A stretch of DNA of 64,000 bases from Bacteroidales bacterium KA00251 (GCA_001552775.1 KQ959260.1:117268-181267); one strand, 5' to 3'; shown: positions 34,231 through 44,698, counted from the first letter of the stretch. Notes: a model not told the origin generated them from the sequence alone. Numbers and translations: made by a program.

Positions 34231-34716
34231 CTAGTCAATTTTGTTCTTAGGTAGCCTTTTGAGTTTAAATCCAGGAGGCAACATTTCCTCAACGTTATGG
34301 CCGTAGCTCATCAGTTCTCGAACTGAGCCACTGCTAATATGAGACAAATTCTGAGCGGTGAAAAGAAGTACTGTATCTATACCACAAAGATAATGATTGG
34401 TGTCGGCGAGTGTTCTCTCATACTCATAGTCGGCCCCACTTCTTATTCCACGAAGCAATGCAATTGCTCCAACTTTTTGTGCGATATCTGCAGTGAGTCC
34501 TTTATATGTAATAACTTCAACATCGGGATTGTTGGCATAAAATGTGCTAATCTGCTGAAGTCTTTCTTCCGCTGTAAACATTGGCTTTTTGAGATCGTTA
34601 ATACCTATCGCGATTACGATCTTATCAAAAAGGTTAAGTCCACGTTTCACCACATCAAAATGTCCTATGGTGAAAGGATCAAAAGATCCGGCAAAAAGAG
34701 CGATACGCTTTTTCAT
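34231..34716 (-). CDS. coaD: Phosphopantetheine adenylyltransferase
   Basis: Cytoplasmic nucleotidyltransferase of coenzyme A synthesis, transferring AMP to 4'-phosphopantetheine. The 161-aa protein has the GSFDPFTIGH motif (residues 10-19) with the nucleotide-binding TxGH, RGIRSGADYEYE, and the C-terminal ISSGSVRELMSYG. Length is typical. It lies 48 bases downstream of parE in the same direction. Confidence 0.96.
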   Translation of the reverse strand: MKKRIALFAGSFDPFTIGHFDVVKRGLNLFDKIVIAIGINDLKKPMFTAEERLQQISTFYANNPDVEVITYKGLTADIAQKVGAIALLRGIRSGADYEYERTLADTNHYLCGIDTVLLFTAQNLSHISSGSVRELMSYGHNVEEMLPPGFKLKRLPKNKID

Positions 34717-34764
34717 ATGTTGGGTATCTATAGAGAGAGAGTGACAATTGAGGGGGAGAACTGG

Positions 34765-36705
34765 TTAACTAGCTTCCTCCTCCACGACGAGGTTTTCAAT
34801 GATAAAGTCTTGCCTTTCTGGAGTGTTTTTCCCCATGTAAAAGTCTAGGAGCTTTCCAGCAGAATCCTCTTTTTTTAGGCCTACTCTCCTAAGTTGAATA
34901 TTATCTTCATCAATAAGGTCGCGAAACTCATCTGCGGAAATTTCGCCGAGTCCTTTAAATCGTGTAATTTGTGCCGAAGTGCCCAGTTTTTTTACCGCCT
35001 CTTGTTTTTCTGCCTCATTGTAGCAGTAAAGAGTATGCTCCTCTTGGGCCAGTTTTTTCCCTTTTTTTTGTGCTTTCTTCTCCATAGCAGTCCGAGAGTC
35101 TCGTGGCAGAGCAACCCTAAATAGAGGTGTTTCCAGAATGTAAACGTGTCCTTTGCTTACAAGTTCGGGAAAGAACTGAAGAAAAAAGGTTAGCATCAAA
35201 AGACGAATGTGCATACCATCGTTGTCGGCATCCGTAGCGATGATTACGCGATTATACCGCAAGCCTTCTAGCCCATCTTCTATGTTTAGTGCAGCTTGTA
35301 AAAGGTTAAACTCTTCGTTTTCGTAAACGACCTTTTGGGTCATGCCAAAAGTATTGAGGGGCTTCCCGCGAAGGCTAAACACAGCCTGATAACGAGGGTC
35401 TCGAGCTGTGGTAATAGATCCACTTGCAGAGTTCCCCTCGGTAATGAATATGGAGGTTTTCTCGGGTTCTTTTGCCTTGGGGTCGTTGAAATGTACAGTA
35501 CAATCTCTCAGCTTACGGTTGTGCAGGCTAGATTTTTTAGCTCGTTCTCTAGCCAGCTTTGTAATACCTGCCATACTGCGGCGTTCACGCTCACTGGACT
35601 GGATCTTCCTTAGCATTGCTTCGGCAAGATCTGTGTGAATATGCAGGTAGTTGTCCAAGCTTTCCTTTAAGAAGTCGCCTACATATTTCAAAATACTTGT
35701 TCCCTTTAGAGGCTCTTGATGATATTGAGGCTCATCGGGTACCATATCTTTACTTCCGAGTTTTGTTTTTGTCTGACTTTCAAAGGTAGGCTCAATTACT
35801 TTTAGGCTTATTGCAGCAGCCATTCCCGAGCGGATATCGGAGTATTCAAAAGACTTTTGGAAAAACTCTTTGATTACACGAGCGACCTGTTCCCTAAAAG
35901 CACTTAAATGGGTCCCTCCCTGAGTGGTATATTGCCCATTAACAAAGCTGTAAAACTGCTCGCCATAGCGATCAACATGTGTGATTGCTACCTCTATATC
36001 TTCATTTTTTAGATGGATAATCGGATACAGGGGATCTTCATAGAGGTTTTCTTCAAGAAAGTCGCAAAGGCCATTTTCACTAGAAAAGCTCTGACCATTA
36101 AAGGTGATTGTCAAGCCAATATTTAGGTAGGTATAATTTCGCAACATCGCTTCAATGAGTTCTTCACGATAGCGATAATTTTTGAAAAGAGTAGCATCTG
36201 GCTCAAAGCAAATCTTTGTTCCTTGTGGTTCATTGCTCAGCTCTATCGGGGTTTCCTCTTGAAGTTGAGCGGAGCAATATAAAACTCTTTTTGTAGAGCC
36301 TTCACGCCAAGCCTGTACTTCAAAAAAAGTACTTAGTGCATTGACAGCCTTTAGCCCTACGCCATTTAGTCCTACAGATTTTTTAAAAGCGCGGCTATCT
36401 ATTTTCGCCCCCGTATTCATTTTGCTTACCGAGTCGACAAGCTTTCCTAGGGGGATACCTCTTCCGTAGTCTCTAACGGTTATTCGGCTTCCTTGTAGAA
36501 TGACCTCAATTCGCTTTCCTTGCCCCATAACAAACTCGTCAATGGAGTTGTCTATAACCTCTTTAAGAAGGACATAAATGCCATCATCAGGGGAAGATCC
36601 ATCACCCAATTTCCCAATATACATTCCAGGGCGTCGGCGAATGTGTTCATCCCATTGTAGGGTATAAATATCGTCTTCTGTGTATTTAATAGGATTGTTG
36701 GCCAT
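34765..36705 (-). CDS. parE: DNA topoisomerase IV subunit B
   Basis: ATPase subunit of a type IIA topoisomerase that decatenates chromosomes. The 646-aa product has the GHKL motifs ([32 protein letters not shown]), the transducer domain and the TOPRIM domain ([11 protein letters not shown] near residue 420, [12 protein letters not shown] near 488). Features such as [12 protein letters not shown] and the length separate ParE from GyrB in this phylum. Odd points: the usual EGDSA reads EGNSA here, and the DxD region reads DADND. parC is not in the window. Confidence 0.92.
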   Translation of the reverse strand: MANNPIKYTEDDIYTLQWDEHIRRRPGMYIGKLGDGSSPDDGIYVLLKEVIDNSIDEFVMGQGKRIEVILQGSRITVRDYGRGIPLGKLVDSVSKMNTGAKIDSRAFKKSVGLNGVGLKAVNALSTFFEVQAWREGSTKRVLYCSAQLQEETPIELSNEPQGTKICFEPDATLFKNYRYREELIEAMLRNYTYLNIGLTITFNGQSFSSENGLCDFLEENLYEDPLYPIIHLKNEDIEVAITHVDRYGEQFYSFVNGQYTTQGGTHLSAFREQVARVIKEFFQKSFEYSDIRSGMAAAISLKVIEPTFESQTKTKLGSKDMVPDEPQYHQEPLKGTSILKYVGDFLKESLDNYLHIHTDLAEAMLRKIQSSERERRSMAGITKLARERAKKSSLHNRKLRDCTVHFNDPKAKEPEKTSIFITEGNSASGSITTARDPRYQAVFSLRGKPLNTFGMTQKVVYENEEFNLLQAALNIEDGLEGLRYNRVIIATDADNDGMHIRLLMLTFFLQFFPELVSKGHVYILETPLFRVALPRDSRTAMEKKAQKKGKKLAQEEHTLYCYNEAEKQEAVKKLGTSAQITRFKGLGEISADEFRDLIDEDNIQLRRVGLKKEDSAGKLLDFYMGKNTPERQDFIIENLVVEEEAS

Positions 36706-36773
36706 TCAGCTCAATTGGTTCTTTGTATTTACTAGGTGTGATCGCGTTTCTTAAGGTTCTTTGTTGTAGACGA

Positions 36774-37901
36774 CTAAAGCTTTTTTATAAAGCAACGGCG
36801 GAGTTTGTGATGGACTCTTTCAAAATAATCCCACTGCATTTGTACGGCCATGTTTGTCTCCAATTCAGGATTTGACTCGGCATACTCCACACCACATTTT
36901 TTAAAAGCAGGGATAAGAGCGTCAAAGAAAAGAGCATTTACGCCACGATTTTGGTACTCTGGAAGTACTGCTACTAATAAAAGATCTACTACCTTTGGAT
37001 TCCCCTTAAGTGCGGACAAAAGGTGCATCCATCCAAAAGGAGCGAGCTTTCCATTACTTTTTTTGAGAGCCTTGCTGAGACTAGGTAAGGCTACAGACAC
37101 ACCTATGAGTCGATTGTCTTCTTCTCTTTCTACAAGTACTACAAAGTCTGGTCGTAAAAGAGGTACATAGGTTTTGGCATAATAGGCAATCTGCAATGGT
37201 GATAGCTCGGAGTATCCATATAGGTTGGAGTAGCAACTATTGATTGTCTCAAAAAACTCTTGGATATAAGGTTTTATCTCTTTCGTGCTACGTGGATGAA
37301 TCACTCTCAAGCCATATTTCTTTTTAATGATTTCGGAGATACGTTTATGCTTTTCAGGTACTTCGTCGGGAATAAAAATCTTGTACTCCTTCCAATCAAT
37401 ATCTTTCACAAATCCAATACGCTCAAGTTGCTTGGGGTAATAGGCATAGTTGTACAAGGTAATCATTGTACCCAATTGGTCAAACCCTTCTACCAGCATT
37501 CCTTCTTTATCCATATCGGTGAAGCCAAGAGGTCCATGAAGCATTTCCATCCCTTTACTTCTTGCCCATTCTTCTACGGCATTGAATAGGGCATCAACCA
37601 CTTCGTTGTCATTGATAAAGTCGACAAAACCAAACCGTGCATTGAGATTATTCCAAGCTTCATTTGCACGATGATTGATGATCCCAGCGATTCTTCCCAC
37701 GATCTGTTTGCCTCTCCATGCCAAGAAGTAGATTGCTTCGCAAAACTCAAATGCAGGGTTGATATCAGGGCTTAGCGTATCCATATCATCCTTTATGAGT
37801 GAGGGTACGTGATAAGGATTATGTCGGTAGAGCTCGTTGCCAAACTCTAAAAACTTTTTAAGGTCCTCTTTGCTTTGTACTGTACGTATCTCTACTGCCA
37901 T
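36774..37901 (-). CDS. GNAT-fold acetyltransferase-like protein
   Basis: A 375-aa cytoplasmic protein. The N-terminal half (NPYHVPSLIKDDMDTLSP, EAIYFLAWRGKQIVGRIAGIINHRAN, MLHGPLGFTDMDKEGMLVEGF) is typical of a Bacteroidota family of unknown function. The C-terminal part has a GNAT-like acetyl-CoA loop (LLLVAVLPEYQNRGVNALFF). The substrate is unknown. Homologues are sometimes mislabelled GTP cyclohydrolase, for which I see no support. A -7 box lies about 34 bases before the start. Confidence 0.75.
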   Translation of the reverse strand: MAVEIRTVQSKEDLKKFLEFGNELYRHNPYHVPSLIKDDMDTLSPDINPAFEFCEAIYFLAWRGKQIVGRIAGIINHRANEAWNNLNARFGFVDFINDNEVVDALFNAVEEWARSKGMEMLHGPLGFTDMDKEGMLVEGFDQLGTMITLYNYAYYPKQLERIGFVKDIDWKEYKIFIPDEVPEKHKRISEIIKKKYGLRVIHPRSTKEIKPYIQEFFETINSCYSNLYGYSELSPLQIAYYAKTYVPLLRPDFVVLVEREEDNRLIGVSVALPSLSKALKKSNGKLAPFGWMHLLSALKGNPKVVDLLLVAVLPEYQNRGVNALFFDALIPAFKKCGVEYAESNPELETNMAVQMQWDYFERVHHKLRRCFIKKL

Positions 37902-37934
37902 ACTCTTTTTATTGCTTAGATTGAGTCTCTCTCA

Positions 37935-37942
37935 CAAAAGTA
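37935..37942 (-). promoter_or_regulatory. -7 box of the GNAT-like gene
   Basis: Minus-strand TACTTTTG matches TAnnTTTG and would give a leader of about 27 nt. Confidence 0.55.
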
Positions 37943-37971
37943 CGTATTTTAAGACAACTAACTCTTTTTTA

Positions 37972-39510
37972 CTATTTCCCCCACGAGTCTCTATCAAGAC
38001 TTCTATAGTTGATCGCTTCTCCTATATGATTTCCTTTAATTGTCTCTGAGCCTTCGAGGTCTGCGATTGTTCTTGCTACCTTTAGGATCCTATCATAGGC
38101 TCTTGCAGATAAACCAAACCGATCCATAGCAATTTTCAGTTTCCTGAGTCCATCCTCATCGGGTTGGGCGTATTTCCGCATTAGTTTAGGTGTAAGTTGA
38201 GCATTGCAATGTATATTTGGCTCTCCTTTGTACCGCTCTGTTTGTAGAGACCGAGCTTTGATTACACGCTCTCTAATGGCAGAAGAACTTTCTGAAGGTC
38301 GAGGTTCGCTAAGTTTTTCAAAGGGTATAGGAGCAATTTCCACTTGAATATCTATACGATCCATTAGAGGACCAGAAACCCTAGAAAGGTAACGTTCTAC
38401 AGCGCCAGCCGGGCACGTACACTCGCGTGTCGGATGGTTGTAGTAACCACAAGGGCAAGGATTCATTGCCGCCACTAGCATAAATGAAGCAGGGTACTCT
38501 GCTGTGGCTTTCGCTCGTGCTACAGTTATGGTTCTTTCTTCCAAGGGTTGGCGAAGAAGCTCTAATACGCTGCGATTAAACTCTGCCATTTCATCTAAGA
38601 AGAGGACGCCATTGTGTGCCAAGCTAATCTCTCCAGGTCGTGGAGAGGTGCCACCACCGACTAGAGCCGGCATTGAGATTGAGTGATGAGGAGCTCTAAA
38701 TGGTCGCTCTACAAGGAGAGTAGTATCTAGACCTAGCTTTCCGGCCACAGAGTATATCTTAGTAGACTCAAGGGACTCTTCAAGAGTAAAGGGAGGAAGT
38801 ATACTCGGTACTCTTTTAGCAATCATCGACTTTCCTGATCCTGGAGGACCCACAAGGAGAATATTATGCCCACCAGCCGCCGCCACTTCCATAGCACGCT
38901 TTACATTTTCTTGTCCCTTCACATCGGCAAAGTCGTAAGTCGCAGATAGCTTAGCTTGCTCAAACTCTTTTTGCGTATCAATTACGACCCGTTGTAAAGG
39001 AGTTTTATCGTCAAGAAATTCTACTACTTCTTTAAGTGTTTCTGCTTCGTACACTTCTACTCCGTTTACGACAGCCCCCTCTTTTCCATTTCCTTTTGGT
39101 ACCACCATGCCCTTGATTTGGTGCTTCTTTGCCATTAAGGCAATGGGGAGGATTCCTTTTACGGGTCGGAGTTTGCCATCCAACGAGAGTTCACCTAGAA
39201 GAATGTACTCCTCTAGGTGGTCTGCTTTCATTTGTTTGGTAGAGGCAATAAGTGCGACAGCCATAGATAGGTCATAGGCGGTGCCCTCTTTTCTTAAATC
39301 GCCAGGACTTAGATTGATCACAGTACGACGACCATACACATTGTATCCTGAGGCTGTGGTAGCTGTCATTATACGCTCGTAGCTTTCTCTTACGGCAGCA
39401 TCGGGTAGACCCACAATGGAAAAGGAAGAGCCATCCTCAACGCTCACCTCCACTGTTACACACTGTGCATTCACTCCTACTAAAGCGGCATTGTAAGTTT
39501 TGACAAACAT
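37972..39510 (-). CDS. comM: YifB/ComM family Mg-chelatase-like AAA+ ATPase
   Basis: Hexameric AAA+ protein. In naturally competent bacteria ComM drives branch migration during integration of foreign DNA; in other organisms the role is less clear. The 512-aa protein shows the N-terminal Lon-like domain (VVEVSVEDGSSFSIVGLPDAAVRESYER pattern split over residues 19-50), Walker A GPPGSGKSM near residue 219, Walker B LFLDEMAEF, the cysteine loop (CPCGYYNHPTRECTC) and a C-terminal helical domain. It follows the lipoprotein gene by two bases. Confidence 0.92.
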   Translation of the reverse strand: MFVKTYNAALVGVNAQCVTVEVSVEDGSSFSIVGLPDAAVRESYERIMTATTASGYNVYGRRTVINLSPGDLRKEGTAYDLSMAVALIASTKQMKADHLEEYILLGELSLDGKLRPVKGILPIALMAKKHQIKGMVVPKGNGKEGAVVNGVEVYEAETLKEVVEFLDDKTPLQRVVIDTQKEFEQAKLSATYDFADVKGQENVKRAMEVAAAGGHNILLVGPPGSGKSMIAKRVPSILPPFTLEESLESTKIYSVAGKLGLDTTLLVERPFRAPHHSISMPALVGGGTSPRPGEISLAHNGVLFLDEMAEFNRSVLELLRQPLEERTITVARAKATAEYPASFMLVAAMNPCPCGYYNHPTRECTCPAGAVERYLSRVSGPLMDRIDIQVEIAPIPFEKLSEPRPSESSSAIRERVIKARSLQTERYKGEPNIHCNAQLTPKLMRKYAQPDEDGLRKLKIAMDRFGLSARAYDRILKVARTIADLEGSETIKGNHIGEAINYRSLDRDSWGK

Positions 39511-39512
39511 AT

Positions 39513-40952
39513 TTATTCGTATAGATTTATTCCCGATGAGCGATGAACGTCCAGCAGTAAAGAGTCTGCTGTATGCAAAGCTGAATCTAGTGAGCTTCCA
39601 GAGTAATGGATCTGTCTAGTCCGACTCAAAACAAAAAAATGTGGAAGTTCTTCGATGCGATTAAACTCCCTCAACCTATACCAGCCAGTTTTATAAGGTG
39701 ATAATACAATTCTGCGTGGCTCTTTTCTCCAGGTCTCTGCAAGCTTGCCTAGCCTAGTAGCTTTCTCGCGTTGCTTTTGCCCTTGACTACGAAGGGTATC
39801 AATTTCTTTTTGCAAGCCCTTTATCTTCCCTTCTGAAGTTGCCATCGTCGTTCCCTTTCTTTGTCTCAAAGATTCTACTTCTGCCTGTTTTTCTTTTTCA
39901 AGTTTCCCAAGACGAAGAGCCTCTAAAGAGGCTTTTGTACTGTCGCCAATTGCCGGATAGGGCAATACGGTAGGCCGATGTTGTGCATCAAAGGGGTAAC
40001 TTACAACTAAGAAAGCATGCTGAAGCGTATCTGCATATAGCCGTTTGTTATAACGAGCTTCTCGATGTTTGTCACTAGACATAGAATTGGGTGGAAGCAA
40101 CTCCAATAGGATTACTTTGTCGTAGGAAAAGTCCTCTTTCCCGACAAAGGCATTGAGCGTATCAAGCAACGGTGAGGAGAGCCCTAAAAGCTGCTCCTCC
40201 TTATGGTATCCTCTATAAAAAGAATAGTTGGAATGGAGATACTCTAGAGAGCGTGCTATTGTATCCTTTTGGGTGTACAATGCAAACAACTTTGCCCCTC
40301 TCCACCCTGGGAAAAACTCTTTTGATAGGTTTTCGCTTGCATCTTCAAGAGCGTGCTTATCAATATAGCTTGCTGCCACTTGCATTATTTTTTCTTTTTC
40401 AAGCTTTATAGCCAATGTGTCATCCTTCTGCTCAGCTTGTTGCAGTCTCTTGAAGTCTTTTTTCAGAGACTTGATAAGTTTGGTCCTAAGGTTCTCTTCG
40501 GGGTATCCTTTTGCGGTATAAAGCCATGGTGCCTGCCAATCAATACTTAGTTTTATTTTCCTTCCCGCCTCCGCCTTAAGAGGAATATAGAGTGGGGAAA
40601 AGCTAGAAGTGATCGTAAGGTCCGACTCTCCTATCTGGGTGACCTGAAGCTCCATCTTGCTACTTCCTTTTTCTTTTTCCAGTGTAAGTGTATCAACCAC
40701 CAAATCATGCTCTTCATCGCTGTAGCTAATATAAAGTCGCAGGGGCATTGGTGCGTCAATATCTGAAAGTGAATCTGTCGTGGCCAGTGGAGCATTATCC
40801 CACTTCAAATGAAGTTTGCAAACCGTTTTATCTCCTTCGCAAGAGGATATAGAAAAAAGAAAAGCAAGCATTATACCCAACCACATAAGGTAACGGATGC
40901 CTTCTATTTGTCTACTCTTACCAATGGAGTCTTTAATAACTATCGTTTTCAT
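39513..40952 (-). CDS. Uncharacterised lipoprotein with coiled-coil segment
   Basis: The 479-aa protein has an N-terminal hydrophobic segment ending in a lipobox (FLFSISSC, Cys near residue 38), so it should be lipid-anchored. The mature part has a beta-rich N-terminal region, a helical KLIKSLKKDFKRLQQAEQKDD segment, and a Lys/Glu/Gln-rich coiled coil around residues 355-410. I do not recognise a family; the layout resembles DUF4369-like Bacteroidales lipoproteins, but this is weak. The n-region is unusually long if the first ATG is used; ATG at 40886 would leave almost no charged n-region. Probably co-transcribed with comM. Confidence 0.75.
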   Translation of the reverse strand: MKTIVIKDSIGKSRQIEGIRYLMWLGIMLAFLFSISSCEGDKTVCKLHLKWDNAPLATTDSLSDIDAPMPLRLYISYSDEEHDLVVDTLTLEKEKGSSKMELQVTQIGESDLTITSSFSPLYIPLKAEAGRKIKLSIDWQAPWLYTAKGYPEENLRTKLIKSLKKDFKRLQQAEQKDDTLAIKLEKEKIMQVAASYIDKHALEDASENLSKEFFPGWRGAKLFALYTQKDTIARSLEYLHSNYSFYRGYHKEEQLLGLSSPLLDTLNAFVGKEDFSYDKVILLELLPPNSMSSDKHREARYNKRLYADTLQHAFLVVSYPFDAQHRPTVLPYPAIGDSTKASLEALRLGKLEKEKQAEVESLRQRKGTTMATSEGKIKGLQKEIDTLRSQGQKQREKATRLGKLAETWRKEPRRIVLSPYKTGWYRLREFNRIEELPHFFVLSRTRQIHYSGSSLDSALHTADSLLLDVHRSSGINLYE

Positions 40953-40971
40953 TAAAAGTCATTTCTCCTCG

Positions 40972-40979
40972 CAAAGGTA
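40972..40979 (-). promoter_or_regulatory. -7 box of the lipoprotein-comM pair
   Basis: Minus-strand TACCTTTG lies about 20 bases before the start codon, giving a very short leader and supporting the longer ATG at 40952. Confidence 0.6.
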
Positions 40980-41070
40980 AGCTTTTCATGCATTATGAGA
41001 CGGCATCCAACAGTTCGCTTAAGAGACAAAGTATACCTTTTGTCAAAAGTAAAGATATAGGGTAAATTCG

Positions 41071-41078
41071 TACCTTTG
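41071..41078 (+). promoter_or_regulatory. -7 box of the serB-lptB unit
   Basis: TACCTTTG matches TAnnTTTG, about 53 bases before the serB start. It is divergent from the lipoprotein promoter, about 90 bases apart. Confidence 0.6.
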
Positions 41079-41130
41079 GAGACAGAGGGAAAAACCTCGA
41101 ATTGACAACCCTTAAAACAACGCTCTTACC

Positions 41131-42519
41131 ATGCCAATGGACAACATTAAGCCAAGCCAGCTGAAGGCAGCTAGACAGAAGCAAACGGAAAGCACGACAA
41201 TCCAATCGGAAGACAACTATGGACTACTCAAAAAATCCCATAGGAGTAAACTTATCTGTCATACCTGCGACCCCCACCAGAGAAAAATCATTTTAGCAAC
41301 CATTCTAGGAGTCGATCGTCCTGGCGTTACCGCTTCTCTTATGCACGTCCTCGGCGAGCACGATGCGTTTATTCTTGATATGGGACAAGCCGATATCCAT
41401 AACTTTCTCAACTTGGGAATCCTTTTTGAAACTACAGAAGAGAAGTCTGGCGATATCCTCAAAGACCTTCTCTTTCGCAGCTATGAGTTGGATGTGCAGA
41501 TACGCTTCTCTCCTATCTCGATAGAAGACTATAACGAGTGGGTAAAGGCTCAGGGAAAAAACCGTTATATCATTACGGTGGTAGCTCGTAAGATAAGTGC
41601 CCAAATGCTGGCTGCTCTAAGCGAAGAAGCAGCTACACAAGGACTCAATATAGACAATATTCGCCGACTCACAGGACGTATCCCTCTCTCCAATGGCGAG
41701 CGTTCGCCTATGGCAAGCATTGAGTTTTCAATGCGAGGTACTCCCCTGAGCATGGACCTTTTACAAGACCAACTGCTCAAGATCTCTTCCGAACACAACA
41801 TGGACATCTCCTTCCAAAGAGACTCTATGTACCGCCGTATGCGTAGATTGATCTGCTTTGATATGGACTCTACGCTCATTCAAGCAGAAGTTATTGATGA
41901 ATTGGCCCGAGCCAATGGAGTTTATGATGAGGTACAAGCGATTACCTCTAGGGCAATGCATGGTGAAATTGACTTCAAAGAAAGCTTTAAAAAAAGAGTA
42001 TCACTGCTGAAGGGAATGGATGCCTCTCGCGTACAAGAAATCGCCGAATCTCTTCCTATGACCGAAGGAATAGACCGACTCATGGGCTCACTAAAGATGA
42101 TGGGATACAAGATCGCAATTCTTTCAGGTGGATTTATGTTTTTTGGTCGCTATTTGCAAAAGAAATATGGCATTGACTATGTTTATGCCAATCAACTTGA
42201 AGTCGGTGAAGACGGAAAACTCACAGGAAGACATCTGGGAGAAATTGTGGATGCCGAACGTAAAGCGGAACTTTTAAAGCTCATCGCGCAAGTAGAAAAT
42301 GTACACCTCATGCAGACTGTCGCTGTGGGTGATGGTGCCAATGACCTCCAAATGCTCCGTACAGCTGGGTTGGGAATTGCCTTCCATGCCAAGCCTAAGG
42401 TCAAGCAAGAAGCCAAGCAAAGCCTCTCCTATGTGGGGCTAGATGGAATTCTGTACTTCCTCGGGTACAAAGATTCATACTATGAAATTGAGCAAAAAAA
42501 GCTCCCCAAAAGTATATGA
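41131..42519 (+). CDS. serB: Phosphoserine phosphatase with N-terminal ACT domains
   Basis: HAD phosphatase of the last step of serine synthesis. The 462-aa product has a basic N-terminal tail of about 48 residues, two ACT-like domains (ILATILGVDRPGVTASLMHV at ~50-70 and YIITVVARKISAQMLAALSE at ~146-165), and a catalytic HAD domain with DMDST (Asp244 and Asp246), ILSGGF and VGDGANDLQML. The ACT domains suggest serine feedback. The stop overlaps the next start by four bases. Confidence 0.94.
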   Translation: MPMDNIKPSQLKAARQKQTESTTIQSEDNYGLLKKSHRSKLICHTCDPHQRKIILATILGVDRPGVTASLMHVLGEHDAFILDMGQADIHNFLNLGILFETTEEKSGDILKDLLFRSYELDVQIRFSPISIEDYNEWVKAQGKNRYIITVVARKISAQMLAALSEEAATQGLNIDNIRRLTGRIPLSNGERSPMASIEFSMRGTPLSMDLLQDQLLKISSEHNMDISFQRDSMYRRMRRLICFDMDSTLIQAEVIDELARANGVYDEVQAITSRAMHGEIDFKESFKKRVSLLKGMDASRVQEIAESLPMTEGIDRLMGSLKMMGYKIAILSGGFMFFGRYLQKKYGIDYVYANQLEVGEDGKLTGRHLGEIVDAERKAELLKLIAQVENVHLMQTVAVGDGANDLQMLRTAGLGIAFHAKPKVKQEAKQSLSYVGLDGILYFLGYKDSYYEIEQKKLPKSI

Positions 42520-42818
42520 TACGCCATATCGTTATTTTCCAACTTGAAGGTTTTACTTCTGAAGCTGAAAAAGCGCAATCTCTAGAGTGCATTAAAAGCG
42601 AACTGGAAGCTCTCCCCAAGGAAATTAAAGCTCTGCATACGCTGAAAGTCTCTTTTAATGCTAACCCTGAAGAGCCTCAAAGCTTTATGTTAGAAGCTAC
42701 TGTAAGCAACTGGGAGGATCTCAAAGCGTATAGCAACCACCCCTCTCATCTTCGCATAGTAAAAGAGAAGATTAACCCCTTTCGAAAGGGGCGTGTGGCT
42801 ATAGACATTGAAGAATAA
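42516..42818 (+). CDS. Dabb (stress-responsive A/B barrel) domain protein
   Basis: A 100-aa protein of the Dabb family, small dimeric alpha/beta barrels of mostly unknown role. It starts MIRHIVIFQLEG (typical HxVxF/W strand) and has the NWEDLKAYSNHPSHLRIV segment with the conserved HP. Overlaps serB by four bases and precedes lptB by 15, so all are likely one transcript. Confidence 0.85.
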   Translation: MIRHIVIFQLEGFTSEAEKAQSLECIKSELEALPKEIKALHTLKVSFNANPEEPQSFMLEATVSNWEDLKAYSNHPSHLRIVKEKINPFRKGRVAIDIEE

Positions 42819-42833
42819 GCAAGTAAGACAACT

Positions 42834-43580
42834 ATGAATCGTCTCCATACAGACAACCTGATCAAAAGCTACCGCAATCGAACCGTTGTAGACCATGTGT
42901 CGATAGAGCTAGAGCAGGGTGAAATCGTAGGACTATTGGGCCCCAATGGAGCAGGTAAGACGACCACTTTCTACATGACTGTAGGACTAGTTGTTCCCAA
43001 TGGAGGAAGAGTGTTTCTAGACGACCAAGACATTACCAAAGAGCCCGTCTATAAAAGAGCCAGAATGGGCATTGGGTACTTGCCACAAGAGGATAGTGTA
43101 TTTCGGAAAATGAGTGTTGAAGACAATATCCTTGCGGTACTTGAGATGAAACCACACACAACAAAGGAGTATAGACTCCAGAGACTAGAGGAACTCATTG
43201 AGGACTTTGGTCTCCAAAAAGTGCGTAAAAACAAAGGAAATCGTCTCAGTGGAGGTGAAAAAAGAAGAGTAGCCATAGCAAGATGCCTCGCAATAGACCC
43301 CAAGTTTATTATGCTTGACGAGCCTTTCGCAGGGGTAGATCCTATTGCGGTACAAGATATTCAGCATATTGTAGCAAAGCTCAAGAAGCAGAATATAGGG
43401 ATCCTTATCACCGACCATAACGTTAACGAGACGTTGTCTATCACAGATAGAGCCTACCTCTTATTTGAGGGTAAGGTACTCTTTCAAGGATCAGCTGAAG
43501 AGTTGGCTGAAAACGACATGGTGAGAGAGAAATATCTCGGGAAAGACTTCCTCTTTAGGAGAAAAGCATTCCTAGAGTAA
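42834..43580 (+). CDS. lptB: Lipopolysaccharide export ABC transporter ATP-binding protein
   Basis: Cytoplasmic ATPase that powers LPS extraction by LptFG. The 248-aa protein has Walker [19 protein letters not shown] near residue 35, the LptB-typical [17 protein letters not shown], signature [15 protein letters not shown], Walker [13 protein letters not shown] and the H-loop [10 protein letters not shown]. These residues distinguish LptB from other ABC ATPases. lptF and lptG are not in the window. Confidence 0.96.
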   Translation: MNRLHTDNLIKSYRNRTVVDHVSIELEQGEIVGLLGPNGAGKTTTFYMTVGLVVPNGGRVFLDDQDITKEPVYKRARMGIGYLPQEDSVFRKMSVEDNILAVLEMKPHTTKEYRLQRLEELIEDFGLQKVRKNKGNRLSGGEKRRVAIARCLAIDPKFIMLDEPFAGVDPIAVQDIQHIVAKLKKQNIGILITDHNVNETLSITDRAYLLFEGKVLFQGSAEELAENDMVREKYLGKDFLFRRKAFLE

Positions 43581-43614
43581 ACGAATAGGGCTCTGCTCAT
43601 AGAGAACGAATAAA

Positions 43615-44595
43615 ATGAAAGAACTTGAAGAAATCGCTCAAGTTACAGGTAGTTTTCTCCCCGATTTCATAAAGAAATATCAAGAAGTCCTTACCAGTAA
43701 CGATCCGCTGATCGACCAAGCTCTCAGCAAGATAAAAAGTGGGCGGGGCAAGCATATCCGCCCCATTCTTTTAGCCCTTGTAGTAAAGCTCCTTGGTCAT
43801 GAAATTACCTCGTCCGAAGTAGACGCAGCTGTGCTTTTGGAGCTTTTACACTGTGCTTCTCTCATTCACGACGATGTCATTGACCTTTCCCCTCTGAGAC
43901 GTGGAGAGCCTACTCTCAACTCAATATACGGCAATCACATTTCTGTGCTTGTGGGCGACTATATCCTTGCAAAGTGCTTCCATCTCGCAGTGCGTAATTG
44001 TAGCCAATCCATAATGGAAGTGGTTGCCTTGGCTGGAATGTATCTTTCCACAGGCGAACTCCATCAGGCAAAGGCAACCCAAGGACTACAAGTAATCACA
44101 GAGAAGGAATACTTCAATATTATTCAAAAAAAGACAGGAACTCTATTTGAAGCCACTACCCAAATAGGCACCCTTTGTGCTAAGAGCTCCATGGAAGATC
44201 GTAGCAAGCTAGCCAATTTAGGCCGCTTGTTGGGGCTTGCTTTTCAAATAAAGGATGATATCTTTGATTTTTATGATGATCCAAAAAAAGGGAAACCTGC
44301 TGGACTAGACATGGCCGAGGGGAAATTTACACTGCCTTTAATTTATACATTTTATAGTGCAGAGAATGCTCTCCAAAAAGAGGTTAAGATACTTCTGGAA
44401 CAAGCACAAACCAGTCTGGAAGCTCGCAAGAAATTGGTAAAGCTAGCCCACGATAGTGGAGGGCTTAATTATGCCCAAGAAAAGCTTGAGGAAATCTTAC
44501 ACCAAGCAGAAGCGATTATCCACGAATTTTCCCCCTCTCCCGCTCAAGAAGCTCTGCTCAAGCTCTGCGACTTTCTCTACTTTCGCTCTTTCTAA
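43615..44595 (+). CDS. Trans-polyprenyl diphosphate synthase (octaprenyl-type)
   Basis: All-alpha prenyltransferase extending isoprenoid diphosphates, probably for the menaquinone side chain. In the 326-aa protein the first aspartate-rich motif is in LIHDDVIDLSPLRRGEPT and the second in FQIKDDIFDFYDDPKKGKPAG. GRGKHIRPILL near the start and FEATTQIG are also typical. Chain length cannot be read with confidence; the small-to-medium residues before the first motif fit a long-chain (ispB-like) enzyme. It is followed by repeat array C. Confidence 0.9.
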   Translation: MKELEEIAQVTGSFLPDFIKKYQEVLTSNDPLIDQALSKIKSGRGKHIRPILLALVVKLLGHEITSSEVDAAVLLELLHCASLIHDDVIDLSPLRRGEPTLNSIYGNHISVLVGDYILAKCFHLAVRNCSQSIMEVVALAGMYLSTGELHQAKATQGLQVITEKEYFNIIQKKTGTLFEATTQIGTLCAKSSMEDRSKLANLGRLLGLAFQIKDDIFDFYDDPKKGKPAGLDMAEGKFTLPLIYTFYSAENALQKEVKILLEQAQTSLEARKKLVKLAHDSGGLNYAQEKLEEILHQAEAIIHEFSPSPAQEALLKLCDFLYFRSF

Positions 44596-44698
44596 AAGGA
44601 TCTCTTTTGCGGAAAAGACCCTAGTTTTCCCCTCTATTCTCACTCACGCAAATTTTCCTTTACGGGTGCTTTTTCTAAAGGACCTTTTCCCTCTTCAT

